A stretch of DNA of 64,000 nt from the NCBI GenBank assembly GCA_947625775.1, contig CANQPM010000004.1, positions 62,001-126,000 on the forward strand. The letters are read 5' to 3'. A program made the translations under genes and the position numbers. The DNA is from an uncultured Lachnospiraceae bacterium. GTDB taxonomy: Bacteria > Bacillota > Clostridia > Lachnospirales > Lachnospiraceae. Shown piece by piece: positions 7,349-17,101 of this stretch. How positions within the stretch are numbered: the stretch's first letter is position 1; every line of letters begins with the position of its first letter. The notes beneath the pieces were generated by a model, which saw only the letters and a program-made list of their open reading frames with translations, was not told where the DNA came from and searched no databases.

Positions 7349-10300
7349 TTATTCGGTCTCTTCATTTTCATCTGTTGTTTCACTTAGTTCTGGTGTTTCA
7401 TCCGCTGTGTCTTCGCCCTGATATTTTTTGGCTTTTCTTTTTTTAATCTGTTTTTTGATTTTCTTGATTATCAGTATTAATATGATGATAACCAGCGCTG
7501 CCGCCACGGCGCATATAGCGATAATAAGCGTGAACGATTTAACCTCGACTACGCAGAATATGTCGCTTGTGCCTATCATGTCTACCTGCAGGTATTGTCC
7601 GCGAGCCTTGCTTTCAAGCTGTGTCCAGCTGTCGTCGCGGTATGCCCATACCTGCGCGTCTTCATAAGGATTTAAAATTCTTATGGCAAATGCCTCGTCT
7701 TCTTTTATGCCCCCGTTTTCAAGGGAAATATCGTAGATTACGTAATTTTTGTCCGCCGCTTCTGCGGGAGGCGCCATATTGCTGAGCTCTACGTTCAATA
7801 CTGTGTCCGTAGTAAATACCTGTTCTACGAGCGCGTAAGGCTTTTGGTATCCGCTCTCCGTAACATTGTCAGTTTTTTCGCTGCTTTCCACGACTATTAC
7901 GTTGTCTTTGTATTCACCCTCGATGAAAAGATTGCCTGTCATAACCTTGTCGGAGTAATCTGGCCATACGCCGTAAAAGCCTTCTTTTTCAGGTATGCTT
8001 GGATAATTGAGGTGGGCAAGGCTTTCGCCGAATTTCAGCTCCTGTGTGCCGAGGTATGTGTCCTCTATCCTGTATGTAACCTTTAAGTGCCAGAACTCAT
8101 TCGGAAGTCCTTCTATTGCCAGTAAATCTTCATAAGATATCGGTTCGGCTACGCCTATGTAGCTTACATTGTCTATGCCGTAGAGCTCGTCGCTTACGTA
8201 GTAGTTGCCGTAAACCTTTGCCTCCTCGTCGTCATCGTTCTGCGTAATGTCATATGAGGTGATTTGTCCAGCGATAGCGCCTTTCTTGCCGACAGTTGCT
8301 TCGGCGTTTACAATTGAGCAGCAATTTTGGAGCGTATCGGCGTAGCCTGCGATGCCGCCCACATTTTTCGCGCCTGAAATGGTGCAGAGCGCGTAGCATC
8401 TCTTTATGACCGTAAAGGATTCGCCTGCGATGCCGCCTACAAAGTCGCCCTCCGTGCTTTCTACGCTGCCGTAGCCTTCGCAATCAACTACTATGCCGTG
8501 TTTCATATAACCCACGATGCCGCCGGCGCCGTCTTTTTTGGCAGTGATGTAGCCTTCGTTTATACTATTATTTATAATACATTTTGTAATATATCTTTGC
8601 CCCACCTTAAAGTCAACGCTGCCTGCCGCGTTGTCCTCGGGATCTTCATCGTCAATTGACATAGAGCCTGCAATACCGCCGATATTTATGTCGCCCTTTA
8701 TTATGCTGGTATTATTTTTGCAGCTGTCCACTCTGCCTGTGGTCGTCGCTGCGATGTCCTCGTCGGAAACCTCCTCATACAGCTCCTCCGTATCAGTCTC
8801 GCTGTAATCGGTAAGTCGGTCGGATAAAATGTTAAATACGACGTTTAGCTGGTCGTTTACCGCCTTGAGGTCATTGTTTACCGCATCTGAATAGTTTGAC
8901 GCGTCATCATTTAATATCTTAAGGACATCTGATATAGCCTGTAGTTGGTTATGCAAATTTTCCTTGTGGGCGTCAAACGCGTCGCCAAGGGTTGAAAACG
9001 CAAGATCCGGCTGTGCGTTTATGTAGTCAACTATGCCCCTTACGCCGTCTGATGCGGATTTTAATGAATCAATCATGCTTTGGACTTCATCAGTCGCCTT
9101 GCCGAGATCGTCTTTAACGTCATCTGCCGCCTCGCCTGCATATGGCAGCATTATAGCGCTGATAGTGCTTAGGCTGCTCAGCATTGTTGATGATGCGTCA
9201 ACCATATTACTAAGTGAGCTTGAAAGATCCAGCAGCGCGTTTTTAACGTTAGCATCATTAAGAGGATTACCTTGGTTTAGCAGAGCGTTTAATTTGTTAA
9301 TTGACTGATTAACTTGGTCTGATGCCTGCTGTAGGTTATTTGAAGCATCTTCCATATTGTCCATTGCCGCGTCTACGGCTTGACGCCTGTTTTGTTTTGC
9401 AAAGTTTATATTTGCGGTGAGCGGCTTACCTGCGGTAACGTCATTGCTTATGTTAAATTCATATGTAGATGAGCTGCCCTGCTTTTTTGATACAGACAAA
9501 GCTACGCCTGCACTGTTGGTTACAGTCGGAGTGCCGCTTAAGGCATAGCCTGAGTCGGGAGTGACATTTAATACAATGGTATTGCCGTTTGTCGTTGCCG
9601 AGTATGAGGCATCACCTCCGACGGTTGAATTTAATTTAAGCGGTATTACGTCAAAATAAGCAGTTATTTCTACAGATCCGCTTTGCATTTTAAATGAATA
9701 TGCCTCTCCGTCACGTTCAGAATTGCTTAATGATATTGTAGTATCACCTTGCTTGGCGGAAATTTCAGTCAGTCGGTATCCATTGTCTGCGAGAGGATAA
9801 ATAAGAATCGTGTCACCTTCTTCAGGTGTTGTGCTTACGCTTGATGTATCTGACTTAATCACCATTATTTTTAAATCGCCATGCTCGGTGGTTTTGGCTG
9901 TAATATCACCAATATTAGTTTCGTTTGTCAAATCTTTACTGGCAGGAGAAAAAGTCTTATTACATATAAACTGCCCCATCACCTTAACATTAGCAGCCCT
10001 CATAATAAACTCATATTTATTGTCTCCACTGGCAGCAGCAATTTCGACATTATTCCCGTCAGCATCTACGGCTGTCAGCCCGCCTTCCGCAAGCTTATAC
10101 CCCTCATCAGGCGTAACCGTAACAGTCACAATATCGCCCTCTTTTGGATCTTGCTGGTCACACGAAAGCGTACCGCCCACCGAAGTAATCAAAGCTAACC
10201 GCTTATAATCCGTTTCATCAAACGCCGAGCCGTCAATCCTGTCATAAATCTCCAAATCATCTTTAAGCTCTTTGATTTTGTCATTTATGCGTGAAAATCC

Positions 10301-11548
10301 GTCGCCCGCATTAGATATATTGTCCATTACATTAGGGAGCAGATCAAACACATGCTCAATGCGCCCGCTGATATTCTGCGCCTGAGTAATATTATCGTCG
10401 GCAAAATTTTTCATCTGCCCTACAAGCTCATTGCCCGAATCAAGCGCGTTATCGCCAAACACGCTCAAAGTATCAAAGTCATTGCTTATGGCATCTTTGC
10501 CCGCGCCTAAATCGTCGAGCGTCTTTTCTATGAGGTCATGGAGCTTGTCGATTGCGTTTTTGAGCGACTCCGCCTCGTTTACCTCGATATAAGGTTCCAT
10601 CTGCCCGACAATGCCGCCGACGTCCTTTCTGCCGTAAATCGAGCCATAATTTGTACAGAGCGAAACCATGCCCGTCTGTCTGCCGACAATGCCGCCTATA
10701 TTGTAGCCTGTGTGCTCATAGCCTACCCTGCCGTAGTTTGAGCACCTTGAAATCAGCCCGTCGGAATAGCCCGTGATGCCGCCCGTATCGACGCCGCTGT
10801 ACAGCGTCAGATCGTCGTCATCTGCGGTTAGACTGGAAATCAGCCCCGTGTCCATAGCGTCGTCTTCCACAACCCATTCGCTGTCGTCATTGATGTTTGA
10901 ATAGTTTGAGCAGAAGCTGATAGTGCCGTGGTTTGCGCCCGCAATGCCGCCAGTCGTGTAGTAGCCTGTGATATGCCCCTTGACGCTGCAGCCCGTGATA
11001 ATGCCTGTAGCCTCGTTTATGCCGACAATGCCGCCTATGGTATCGCTGCCGTTTACCGTGCCCTCAAAGCTGCAGTTTTTGATAGTGCCGTGGTTTACGC
11101 CGCATATGCTGCCAAGACACTCCTTTTCGTCAGTGCCCGAGATGTCGCCTTTAAGGTTAAGGTTTCTGACTACGCCGCCGTCTTCAATATATCTGAAAAG
11201 TCCCGCGACATACCCGTCGCTTTCATTATTGAAGGATATGGTATGGTCTTTGCCGTCAAAAATGCCCGCGAATATCGGAACCATATTAAAGTCAGCGTTT
11301 GTAAGGTCAAGGTCGCAGTTCAGCGTGACTATTTTATCTGATGACCACGAGTTTATGGAACAGTTGTTGGCAAATGCGATAAAATCCTCCGCGCTGTTTA
11401 TCTGTATGTCCGTGTACAGGGTTTCGTCTGCCGCGTTTTCCTCCGCTGCCGCATTTTCTGATTTTGCCGCCGTTACTGTCGGCAGGGGAATCGAGCTGCA
11501 GACGAGCGCCGCCGCTAATCCCAAGGATAGGAATTTAAGTCTTTTCAT
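7349..11548 (-). CDS. Large GLUG-repeat cell-surface protein, coupled to MMPL exporter
   Basis: A 1399-residue membrane-anchored exoprotein. It has a signal peptide (residues 1-28), GLUG repeats (about 145-320, for example GGIVGINEATG), a helical segment (about 325-450), beta-rich repeats of the bacterial-repeat/InlB type (about 455-720), a second long helical stretch (about 725-930), more GLUG repeats (about 945-1120), and a C-terminal transmembrane helix (about 1322-1347) followed by a Lys-rich cytoplasmic tail. The start overlaps the MMPL stop as ATGA. GLUG repeats occur in IgA protease-like and adhesin proteins; the two long helical blocks recall YhgE/Pip-type partners of MMPL exporters. 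Probably an envelope-spanning partner of the exporter rather than a protease, since no catalytic domain is seen. Confidence 0.75.
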   Translation of the reverse strand: MKRLKFLSLGLAAALVCSSIPLPTVTAAKSENAAAEENAADETLYTDIQINSAEDFIAFANNCSINSWSSDKIVTLNCDLDLTNADFNMVPIFAGIFDGKDHTISFNNESDGYVAGLFRYIEDGGVVRNLNLKGDISGTDEKECLGSICGVNHGTIKNCSFEGTVNGSDTIGGIVGINEATGIITGCSVKGHITGYYTTGGIAGANHGTISFCSNYSNINDDSEWVVEDDAMDTGLISSLTADDDDLTLYSGVDTGGITGYSDGLISRCSNYGRVGYEHTGYNIGGIVGRQTGMVSLCTNYGSIYGRKDVGGIVGQMEPYIEVNEAESLKNAIDKLHDLIEKTLDDLGAGKDAISNDFDTLSVFGDNALDSGNELVGQMKNFADDNITQAQNISGRIEHVFDLLPNVMDNISNAGDGFSRINDKIKELKDDLEIYDRIDGSAFDETDYKRLALITSVGGTLSCDQQDPKEGDIVTVTVTPDEGYKLAEGGLTAVDADGNNVEIAAASGDNKYEFIMRAANVKVMGQFICNKTFSPASKDLTNETNIGDITAKTTEHGDLKIMVIKSDTSSVSTTPEEGDTILIYPLADNGYRLTEISAKQGDTTISLSNSERDGEAYSFKMQSGSVEITAYFDVIPLKLNSTVGGDASYSATTNGNTIVLNVTPDSGYALSGTPTVTNSAGVALSVSKKQGSSSTYEFNISNDVTAGKPLTANINFAKQNRRQAVDAAMDNMEDASNNLQQASDQVNQSINKLNALLNQGNPLNDANVKNALLDLSSSLSNMVDASSTMLSSLSTISAIMLPYAGEAADDVKDDLGKATDEVQSMIDSLKSASDGVRGIVDYINAQPDLAFSTLGDAFDAHKENLHNQLQAISDVLKILNDDASNYSDAVNNDLKAVNDQLNVVFNILSDRLTDYSETDTEELYEEVSDEDIAATTTGRVDSCKNNTSIIKGDINIGGIAGSMSIDDEDPEDNAAGSVDFKVGQRYITKCIINNSINEGYITAKKDGAGGIVGYMKHGIVVDCEGYGSVESTEGDFVGGIAGESFTVIKRCYALCTISGAKNVGGIAGYADTLQNCCSIVNAEATVGKKGAIAGQITSYDITQNDDDEEAKVYGNYYVSDELYGIDNVSYIGVAEPISYEDLLAIEGLPNEFWHLKVTYRIEDTYLGTQELKFGESLAHLNYPSIPEKEGFYGVWPDYSDKVMTGNLFIEGEYKDNVIVVESSEKTDNVTESGYQKPYALVEQVFTTDTVLNVELSNMAPPAEAADKNYVIYDISLENGGIKEDEAFAIRILNPYEDAQVWAYRDDSWTQLESKARGQYLQVDMIGTSDIFCVVEVKSFTLIIAICAVAAALVIIILILIIKKIKKQIKKRKAKKYQGEDTADETPELSETTDENEETE

Positions 11549-14037
11549 TTCTTATCCTCCTCCTTTTCTTTCTGGAGCAGCTCCTCCAAATCCTCGCCGC
11601 CGTCTTCGCGCTGCTCAAGCTTGCCCATATTTACAAAGAGATTTGCGTCGCCGCGCACAAACCCGTGCATCTCGCCGATGACAGTACCGTTAATCTGCCC
11701 CTGGATTATGCCGTCAACGCGCATAAGCCCAGAAGTCTTTTCAAGCTTGAGCGGTATGGATACGGCAAATGAGGTCTTGTCGATAATCTTTTCACCGAGC
11801 AGCAGAATCTGCGGCAGCACGAACATTACTATTATTATGGAAAGAATAGTGCCGCGCCCGAGGCACTGTCCGATACCGCATATCGCTCCGTCGGAGGACA
11901 TCTTGCCGATGAAAATGCCCGCAAGCGCAAGCATTGAGCCAGATGTCACGATAGTGGGAAACGCAAAGTTCATAGTCTCGATAATCGCGTCTTTCTTTGG
12001 CATCTGGTTTTTAAGCTCCATAAACCGCCCCGAAATAACGATAGCGTAGTCGATATTCGCGCCCATCTGGATAGAGCTTACTATCAGATAGCTCATGAAA
12101 AACAGGTTTTTTTGCTGTATCGCGGGAAATGAGAAATTAACCCAAATCGCACCCTGAATAATCAATATCAAAAGTACAGGCATGCCCGCCGACATAAACG
12201 TAAACAGAAGCACAACCAAAACGGCGAGGATTGACACCACATTTACCACCGTATTATCCGTCTGGAAGGTCTTGTAAAGGTCGTACTGGCTTGTCGCCTC
12301 GCCTGGGATAAGAATAGTGGCGTCTTCATAATACTTATTGGCAATCGTGTGCATTTCGTCAAGGAAGGCAAATGTCTCGTCACCCTCCTCGGGGAGCGTG
12401 AGGTACACAAGCATACGGCTGTATTCCTCGCCCTGCAGCTGGTCGAGCGCAATCTGCATCTGAGAGTGCGCGTCTTCAAGCGTATCCATCAAATCGTCCT
12501 CGAGCGTGACGTAGCCCTCCTGAACCTCGTCATACAAAAACATGATTATGTCAATCAAAGGTATGCTGTATGTGGAAAGCCCGTTTACAATCTTTGCGTA
12601 ATTCTCATCATTTACGGCGTATGTCATATAGAGGAGCTCCGCCACCTCGTAATCAAGCTCCAAAAGCTCCGAGAAATCCCTCGCCGTGAGCTTGTCGGTA
12701 AGCATATAGCCGTCCATAGCCTCAGTGTTTGCAAGCCCCATCGAGTAATCCACTTCTGGCCGCGCGTCAATCTCCTTTAAGAGCGCCTTTTCCTTGTCGT
12801 AGTTGCCCGCTGGGACTACCAGCGCCACCATATTTGACGTGCCAAAGCTCTCCTCTATCATCTCATCGACTATCATGGCGTCGCTTTTTACAGGCGTTTC
12901 AAGCATTGAGTAGCCGTACACGTAAGGGCATTTTGATGAAATTATGTATGCGACCACGATAAGCACGAGAAACAGCGGGGGCATGATAAACCTTGTCGCG
13001 TAAGCGAATTTGCCGACAAACGGTATTTTGGGGATAAAGCTCTTGTGGTATGTCTTATCCATAGCGTTGCCAAACAGCATGATAAGCCCAGGCATAAGCA
13101 GGAATACCGCCAATAAGCTAAGCAGAATAGCCCTGATAAGACAGAGCGCCATATCGCGTCCGATGCCAAACTGCATGAACATCATAGCGATAAGACCGCC
13201 GATAGTAGTGAGCGAGCTCGATGAAATCTCAGGGATAGCCTTGCTTAATGCGACTATATCCGCCTCGCGTATCGAGAGCTTTTGATGCTCCTCCTTGTAT
13301 CTGTTGCAGAAGATGACAGCATAGTCGATTGACAGCGCAAGCTGCAGCACTATCGTCACTGAGTTTGATACGAAAGAGATAGTACCCATTATAAAGTTTG
13401 TGCCTTTGGTGATGAGCGCCGCCGCTATGAAAGTGAGCAGAAGCACAGGCACTTCCGCCCATGTCTGTGATGTAAAGAGCAGCACTGTGACGACAACGAT
13501 AGCCACAAGCACGCTGATGACCTGCATTTCGCTCGCTATCTGCTCCGCGGAGGCATCGCCCATGCTTGTAGATACATAGATATCGTAATCGGACAGCATC
13601 TCCTCGATATCCGCGAGCGCTTCAAGCGCACGGTCGTCTGTTTCGGGATAGCCGAAGGTCACGTCGTACAGCGCTGAAAAGTTGTTGTAATGTTCCTCAG
13701 AATTGTCAAAGGTAAGCATTATCACCGTGTCGAGGTCTTCAAGCGTATCAGCTATATTTTCAGCCTCATCATACGGTATGTTTGTCACCATTATTTTCGC
13801 CGTGCCGTAGGTGATAAACTGTTCTTCCATGAGGTCAAGTCCCTGACTTGTCTCCGTGGTATCAGGAAGATACGCCGACATAGAATTTTCCACGCTTACC
13901 CAGTTCATTGACACTAAGGAAAAGATTATCGCAATGCCAAATAACAGGAAAAATAAGTTGCGTCGGTCAACGATAAAAGTAGCAACCTTAATCATAAAGC
14001 TGCCGTCTTCTTTGCTGACATTTGTTTGATCAGCCAT
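11545..14037 (-). CDS. MMPL/RND family exporter
   Basis: An 830-residue RND-superfamily transporter of the MMPL type. An N-terminal helix is followed by an extracytoplasmic loop and a six-helix block (about residues 180-370), then a second loop and six-helix block (about 600-780). The membrane halves carry the polar pattern LALSIDYAVIF and its repeat MGANIDYAVVIS-like (MGANIDYAIVIS), the DY pair being the proton-relay signature. Such exporters move lipids, glycolipids or peptides using the proton gradient. The tail (about 780-830) is hydrophilic. AAGGGGTGG precedes the ATG. It is the first gene of a two-gene operon with the GLUG protein, which may supply the extracellular part of the machine. 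The substrate cannot be told. Confidence 0.85.
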   Translation of the reverse strand: MADQTNVSKEDGSFMIKVATFIVDRRNLFFLLFGIAIIFSLVSMNWVSVENSMSAYLPDTTETSQGLDLMEEQFITYGTAKIMVTNIPYDEAENIADTLEDLDTVIMLTFDNSEEHYNNFSALYDVTFGYPETDDRALEALADIEEMLSDYDIYVSTSMGDASAEQIASEMQVISVLVAIVVVTVLLFTSQTWAEVPVLLLTFIAAALITKGTNFIMGTISFVSNSVTIVLQLALSIDYAVIFCNRYKEEHQKLSIREADIVALSKAIPEISSSSLTTIGGLIAMMFMQFGIGRDMALCLIRAILLSLLAVFLLMPGLIMLFGNAMDKTYHKSFIPKIPFVGKFAYATRFIMPPLFLVLIVVAYIISSKCPYVYGYSMLETPVKSDAMIVDEMIEESFGTSNMVALVVPAGNYDKEKALLKEIDARPEVDYSMGLANTEAMDGYMLTDKLTARDFSELLELDYEVAELLYMTYAVNDENYAKIVNGLSTYSIPLIDIIMFLYDEVQEGYVTLEDDLMDTLEDAHSQMQIALDQLQGEEYSRMLVYLTLPEEGDETFAFLDEMHTIANKYYEDATILIPGEATSQYDLYKTFQTDNTVVNVVSILAVLVVLLFTFMSAGMPVLLILIIQGAIWVNFSFPAIQQKNLFFMSYLIVSSIQMGANIDYAIVISGRFMELKNQMPKKDAIIETMNFAFPTIVTSGSMLALAGIFIGKMSSDGAICGIGQCLGRGTILSIIIVMFVLPQILLLGEKIIDKTSFAVSIPLKLEKTSGLMRVDGIIQGQINGTVIGEMHGFVRGDANLFVNMGKLEQREDGGEDLEELLQKEKEEDKK

Positions 14038-14064
14038 ATTTCCACCCCTTTTTAGAAAGTAAAG

Positions 14065-14113
14065 CTTGTGTAAAAAAGATGATTAAGAAAAGCTGAGAAG
14101 GACTTTTACACAA
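14065..14113. repeat. Inverted repeat upstream of the MMPL gene
   Basis: TTGTGTAAAA (14066-14075) and TTTTACACAA (14104-14113) form 10-base perfect arms. The spacing and location, 30-75 bases upstream of the MMPL start, suit a regulator site or an mRNA leader structure. Confidence 0.45.
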
Positions 14114-14144
14114 AATATTATAAATATTATAATACAATAAAATT

Positions 14145-14212
14145 GCCGATACAAGAGTTAAGCGGTAAAATTTATGGTATGGGCGACAGCCTTATATTAG
14201 CCTTGTATCGGC
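14145..14212. repeat. Inverted repeat between MMPL and exonuclease genes
   Basis: GCCGATACAAG (14145-14155) and CTTGTATCGGC (14202-14212) are 11-base perfect arms with 46 bases between. It lies in the divergent promoter region and is not followed by a T-run, so it is unlikely to be a terminator. Confidence 0.5.
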
Positions 14213-14282
14213 TGCGATATTATGATATTATTTTAGGGAAAAGGCGACGGCAGATTATAACATCGGTTTTTGGGTGAGCTAA

Positions 14283-15227
14283 GTGGATTATATAGTTTTG
14301 GATTTGGAATGGAACCAAGGGGCGGATTTAAAGGCAAGGCGTGAGAGTGAGCTCGGCTTTGAGATAATAGAGATAGGCGCTGTCAGGCTTGACTCTGATA
14401 GAAATGTGGCGGACAGCTTCCACGAGATGATAAGGCCGCAGGTGTTCCACAAAATGAATGAAGTGACAAGGGAGCTTATACATATAAATATGCGGCAGCT
14501 GAGGGACTGCCGTGATTTTGCAAGCGTAGCGGAGAGCTTTCTGGAATGGTGCGGGAGCGATTATATCTTCTGCACATGGGGCAATACTGACCTGATCGAG
14601 CTGCAGCGCAACATGGACTATTATAATATGACACATATGTCAGAAAAGCCGATTGTCTATTATGACGTGCAGAAGCTTTTCAGCATAGCGTTTGAGGATA
14701 GGAAGTCACGGCGTTCGCTGGAGTACGCGATAGATTTCCTAAATATTGACAAGGACATAGCCTTTCATCGGGCTGACGCAGACGCGCTTTATACGGCTGA
14801 GATTTTGCGGCGAATTGAAGATGCTTCGGTATTTCACAATTATTCTTATGACACGTACCGCCTGCCACAGAATAAAGACGACGAGATACATGCGCGTTTT
14901 GACGACTATTCAAAATATATATCACGCGCCTTTCCCGACAAAAAAGACGCACTAAATGACAGCAGTGTCGTTTCCACGGAATGTTTTATATGCGGCAGTC
15001 CCACGCGCAGGAAAATACCGTGGTTTACAAGCAACAGCAAGCATTATTATTCGATAGTGAAATGCCCCGCGCATGGCTTGATAAAATGCAAAATACGCAT
15101 TAGGAAATCGGCGTCAGACGAGAGCCTGTACGTCGTCAAGACAATGAAGCAGGCAACTCCCGAAATGGTCGCCGACATTATGCAAAAGCGGAGAAATGCC
15201 AAAAATGCAAGGAAGGAGAGGTATTAA
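14283..15227 (+). CDS. DEDDh-family 3'-5' exonuclease
   Basis: A 314-residue protein with an N-terminal exonuclease domain of the DnaQ/KapD group: the first acidic pair in VLDLEWNQ (residues 6-8), a middle TWGNTD motif near 100, and HRADADALYTAEIL near 165, which holds the catalytic His and Asp. The C-terminal 100 residues include two cysteine pairs (CFICGSPTRR and a later CPAHGLIKC), a likely zinc-binding module that is not part of the minimal exonuclease. GTG is the start, with GGGTGAG just upstream. The stop overlaps by four bases the stop of the convergent carboxypeptidase gene. The substrate (RNA or DNA) cannot be told. Confidence 0.8.
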   Translation: MDYIVLDLEWNQGADLKARRESELGFEIIEIGAVRLDSDRNVADSFHEMIRPQVFHKMNEVTRELIHINMRQLRDCRDFASVAESFLEWCGSDYIFCTWGNTDLIELQRNMDYYNMTHMSEKPIVYYDVQKLFSIAFEDRKSRRSLEYAIDFLNIDKDIAFHRADADALYTAEILRRIEDASVFHNYSYDTYRLPQNKDDEIHARFDDYSKYISRAFPDKKDALNDSSVVSTECFICGSPTRRKIPWFTSNSKHYYSIVKCPAHGLIKCKIRIRKSASDESLYVVKTMKQATPEMVADIMQKRRNAKNARKERY

Positions 15228-16924
15228 TACCTTCTCCTTCTTCTCTGTCTTCTGCGTTTTCTTTCCTGACGCTTCTGCCAGCGGGCGGTTTTTTTTGCCG
15301 CGCGCTTTGCTAAGCGGTTTTCCTGCTTGCGCTTGCGTATGCGCCTGTTGCTCTGCCCCCTTGGCGAAAAGCTGTAGCTGTTTATCGTGGAAATGATAAA
15401 GATGATAAGCAGGATTACGCCCGCGCCTATCAGAATGCCTGCGATTACGCGCTTTACGTTTATAAATATTACCTTCTGCCCGTCGGCATTGGGGCTTTCA
15501 TTGTCAGAGGCGCTGTCGGCGGCTGACGGAACACTCTCGGTTTCGGTCATTGTCTGGCTCTCGGTCTTGTCTTCTGGATTGTTGTCTGTCTGCGGTTCTG
15601 CGCTTTGGGCTGTATTCTTATCTGTATTTTCGGCTGTATTTTCGCTTAATGGTTCGCTTTCTGCCGTGGAAAAGCTGAAGGCGTTCACGCTGTTTTTCGT
15701 GAAGACAATATTGCAGCTCCCTACGGGGATATCCGAATAGCTGTAGTTGACCGTGGCTATTACGTTTGATTCTTTATCAGCGTCTGCGCTTTGATAGGTA
15801 AGCTCTGACTCTGTATCGCTAAATTCCGCTGTGTTTGGAAGTATGACATATTTTCCGCTTTCCATAGAGATAAGCGGCGTGGAGTCGCCGAAAATGTCGC
15901 TGTCCGCCTCAAACAGGTCTATGCTTTCCACGTTGTATTTTGTTTCGTTGTCGTCGATTGAAACGCGGTGAAAATTTTCAAAGCCGTACTGGAACAGCGC
16001 AAGCGTGTCCTCGTACTGGTAAGGCCGTTCCTCCATAAGCACGACGCATACAAGCTTCATGCCGTCTTTTTCGGCGGCGCTCACAAGCGTCTGGCGCGAC
16101 TGCGACACAAAGCCTGTCTTGCTGCCGAGCAGATACTCATATTCATAGAGCTTGCCTGATAAAAGCTCGTTTTTTGATGAAAACCAGACATCATCTTCGT
16201 CAGACGGCTTTAATTTGAAGTGGTAGCGCGGCGTTGACGACATTTTGCACAAAAGCTCGTTGCTGAAAAATTCGCAGCCGATTAATGCTAAATCGTGGGC
16301 GGAGGTATAGTGGTTTTCGTCAAAAAGCCCGTTTGCGTTTGCAAAGTGCGAGTCTGTGCAGCCAAGCTCCTTTGCCTTTTCGTTCATAATTTCCGCAAAG
16401 CCCTCAGCGGAGCTCTCCCTGCCAAGTTTTTCTGCGACATGCTCGCCGACGGCGCTTGCCACGTCGTTTGCGGACAGCACAAGCACGCTGTAGAGGGCGT
16501 TTTCAAGGCTGAACGAGTCGCCCTCGTTCACTCCGCCAAGGCGCGCGCCGTCGGCAGGCACGTCGTATATGGCGTCGTGTGAAAATACTACCTTTTCATC
16601 AAGGTCACAATTCTGCATTGCGAGAAGGCTTGTAAGTATCTTGGTGACGCTGGCGGGATACATTTTTTCGTGTATGTTTTTGGCGTAAAGGATTGTATGC
16701 GTGTTCATCTCCATAAGAATAGCGGCTTTTGCGCCGACAGCGGGGCCCTCGGGCCAGCCTGGTATCTCGTTTGACTCGACGGGCAGCAGCTTTCGCGCCT
16801 CCTGTTCCGCCATATAATCAATCCCAAGGCTTACGCAAGGAAAAATAGCGGCAGCAGTGACAGCTGACGCGCATATGATGGCGGATAGGGTTTTTAGGAT
16901 ATGGTTAAATTTATTCAAGTTCAT
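15224..16924 (-). CDS. D-alanyl-D-alanine carboxypeptidase (PBP5/DacF type)
   Basis: A 566-residue penicillin-binding protein that trims the terminal D-Ala of peptidoglycan stem peptides. The N-terminal membrane segment (about residues 10-35) exports the domain; the S11 triad is intact as SVTK (Ser92-Lys95), SAN (151-153) and KTG (269-271). Beyond the catalytic and C-terminal beta domain comes a Ser/Thr/Glu-rich linker (about 430-480), a transmembrane helix (about 487-512) and an Arg/Lys-rich cytoplasmic tail. Usual PBP5 proteins are about 400 residues and anchored by an amphipathic helix, so the linker, true membrane anchor and basic tail are extra. AAAGGA precedes the ATG. It is monocistronic. 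Confidence 0.9.
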   Translation of the reverse strand: MNLNKFNHILKTLSAIICASAVTAAAIFPCVSLGIDYMAEQEARKLLPVESNEIPGWPEGPAVGAKAAILMEMNTHTILYAKNIHEKMYPASVTKILTSLLAMQNCDLDEKVVFSHDAIYDVPADGARLGGVNEGDSFSLENALYSVLVLSANDVASAVGEHVAEKLGRESSAEGFAEIMNEKAKELGCTDSHFANANGLFDENHYTSAHDLALIGCEFFSNELLCKMSSTPRYHFKLKPSDEDDVWFSSKNELLSGKLYEYEYLLGSKTGFVSQSRQTLVSAAEKDGMKLVCVVLMEERPYQYEDTLALFQYGFENFHRVSIDDNETKYNVESIDLFEADSDIFGDSTPLISMESGKYVILPNTAEFSDTESELTYQSADADKESNVIATVNYSYSDIPVGSCNIVFTKNSVNAFSFSTAESEPLSENTAENTDKNTAQSAEPQTDNNPEDKTESQTMTETESVPSAADSASDNESPNADGQKVIFINVKRVIAGILIGAGVILLIIFIISTINSYSFSPRGQSNRRIRKRKQENRLAKRAAKKTARWQKRQERKRRRQRRRRRY

Positions 16925-17101
16925 TGTAAAATCCTTTTATATTTCCTTTCAAGTAAGTATATCCGAATTTTCGAGTTAATTCCTTATATCGCTTTAGCGG
17001 ATTAAATTAAGTATTATTATAACATTTGGGCGGAGATATTTTCAATATTTTTGATAATTTACATAATTTTACAATGCAATTAGTGCCGCAAAAGCATACT
17101 T

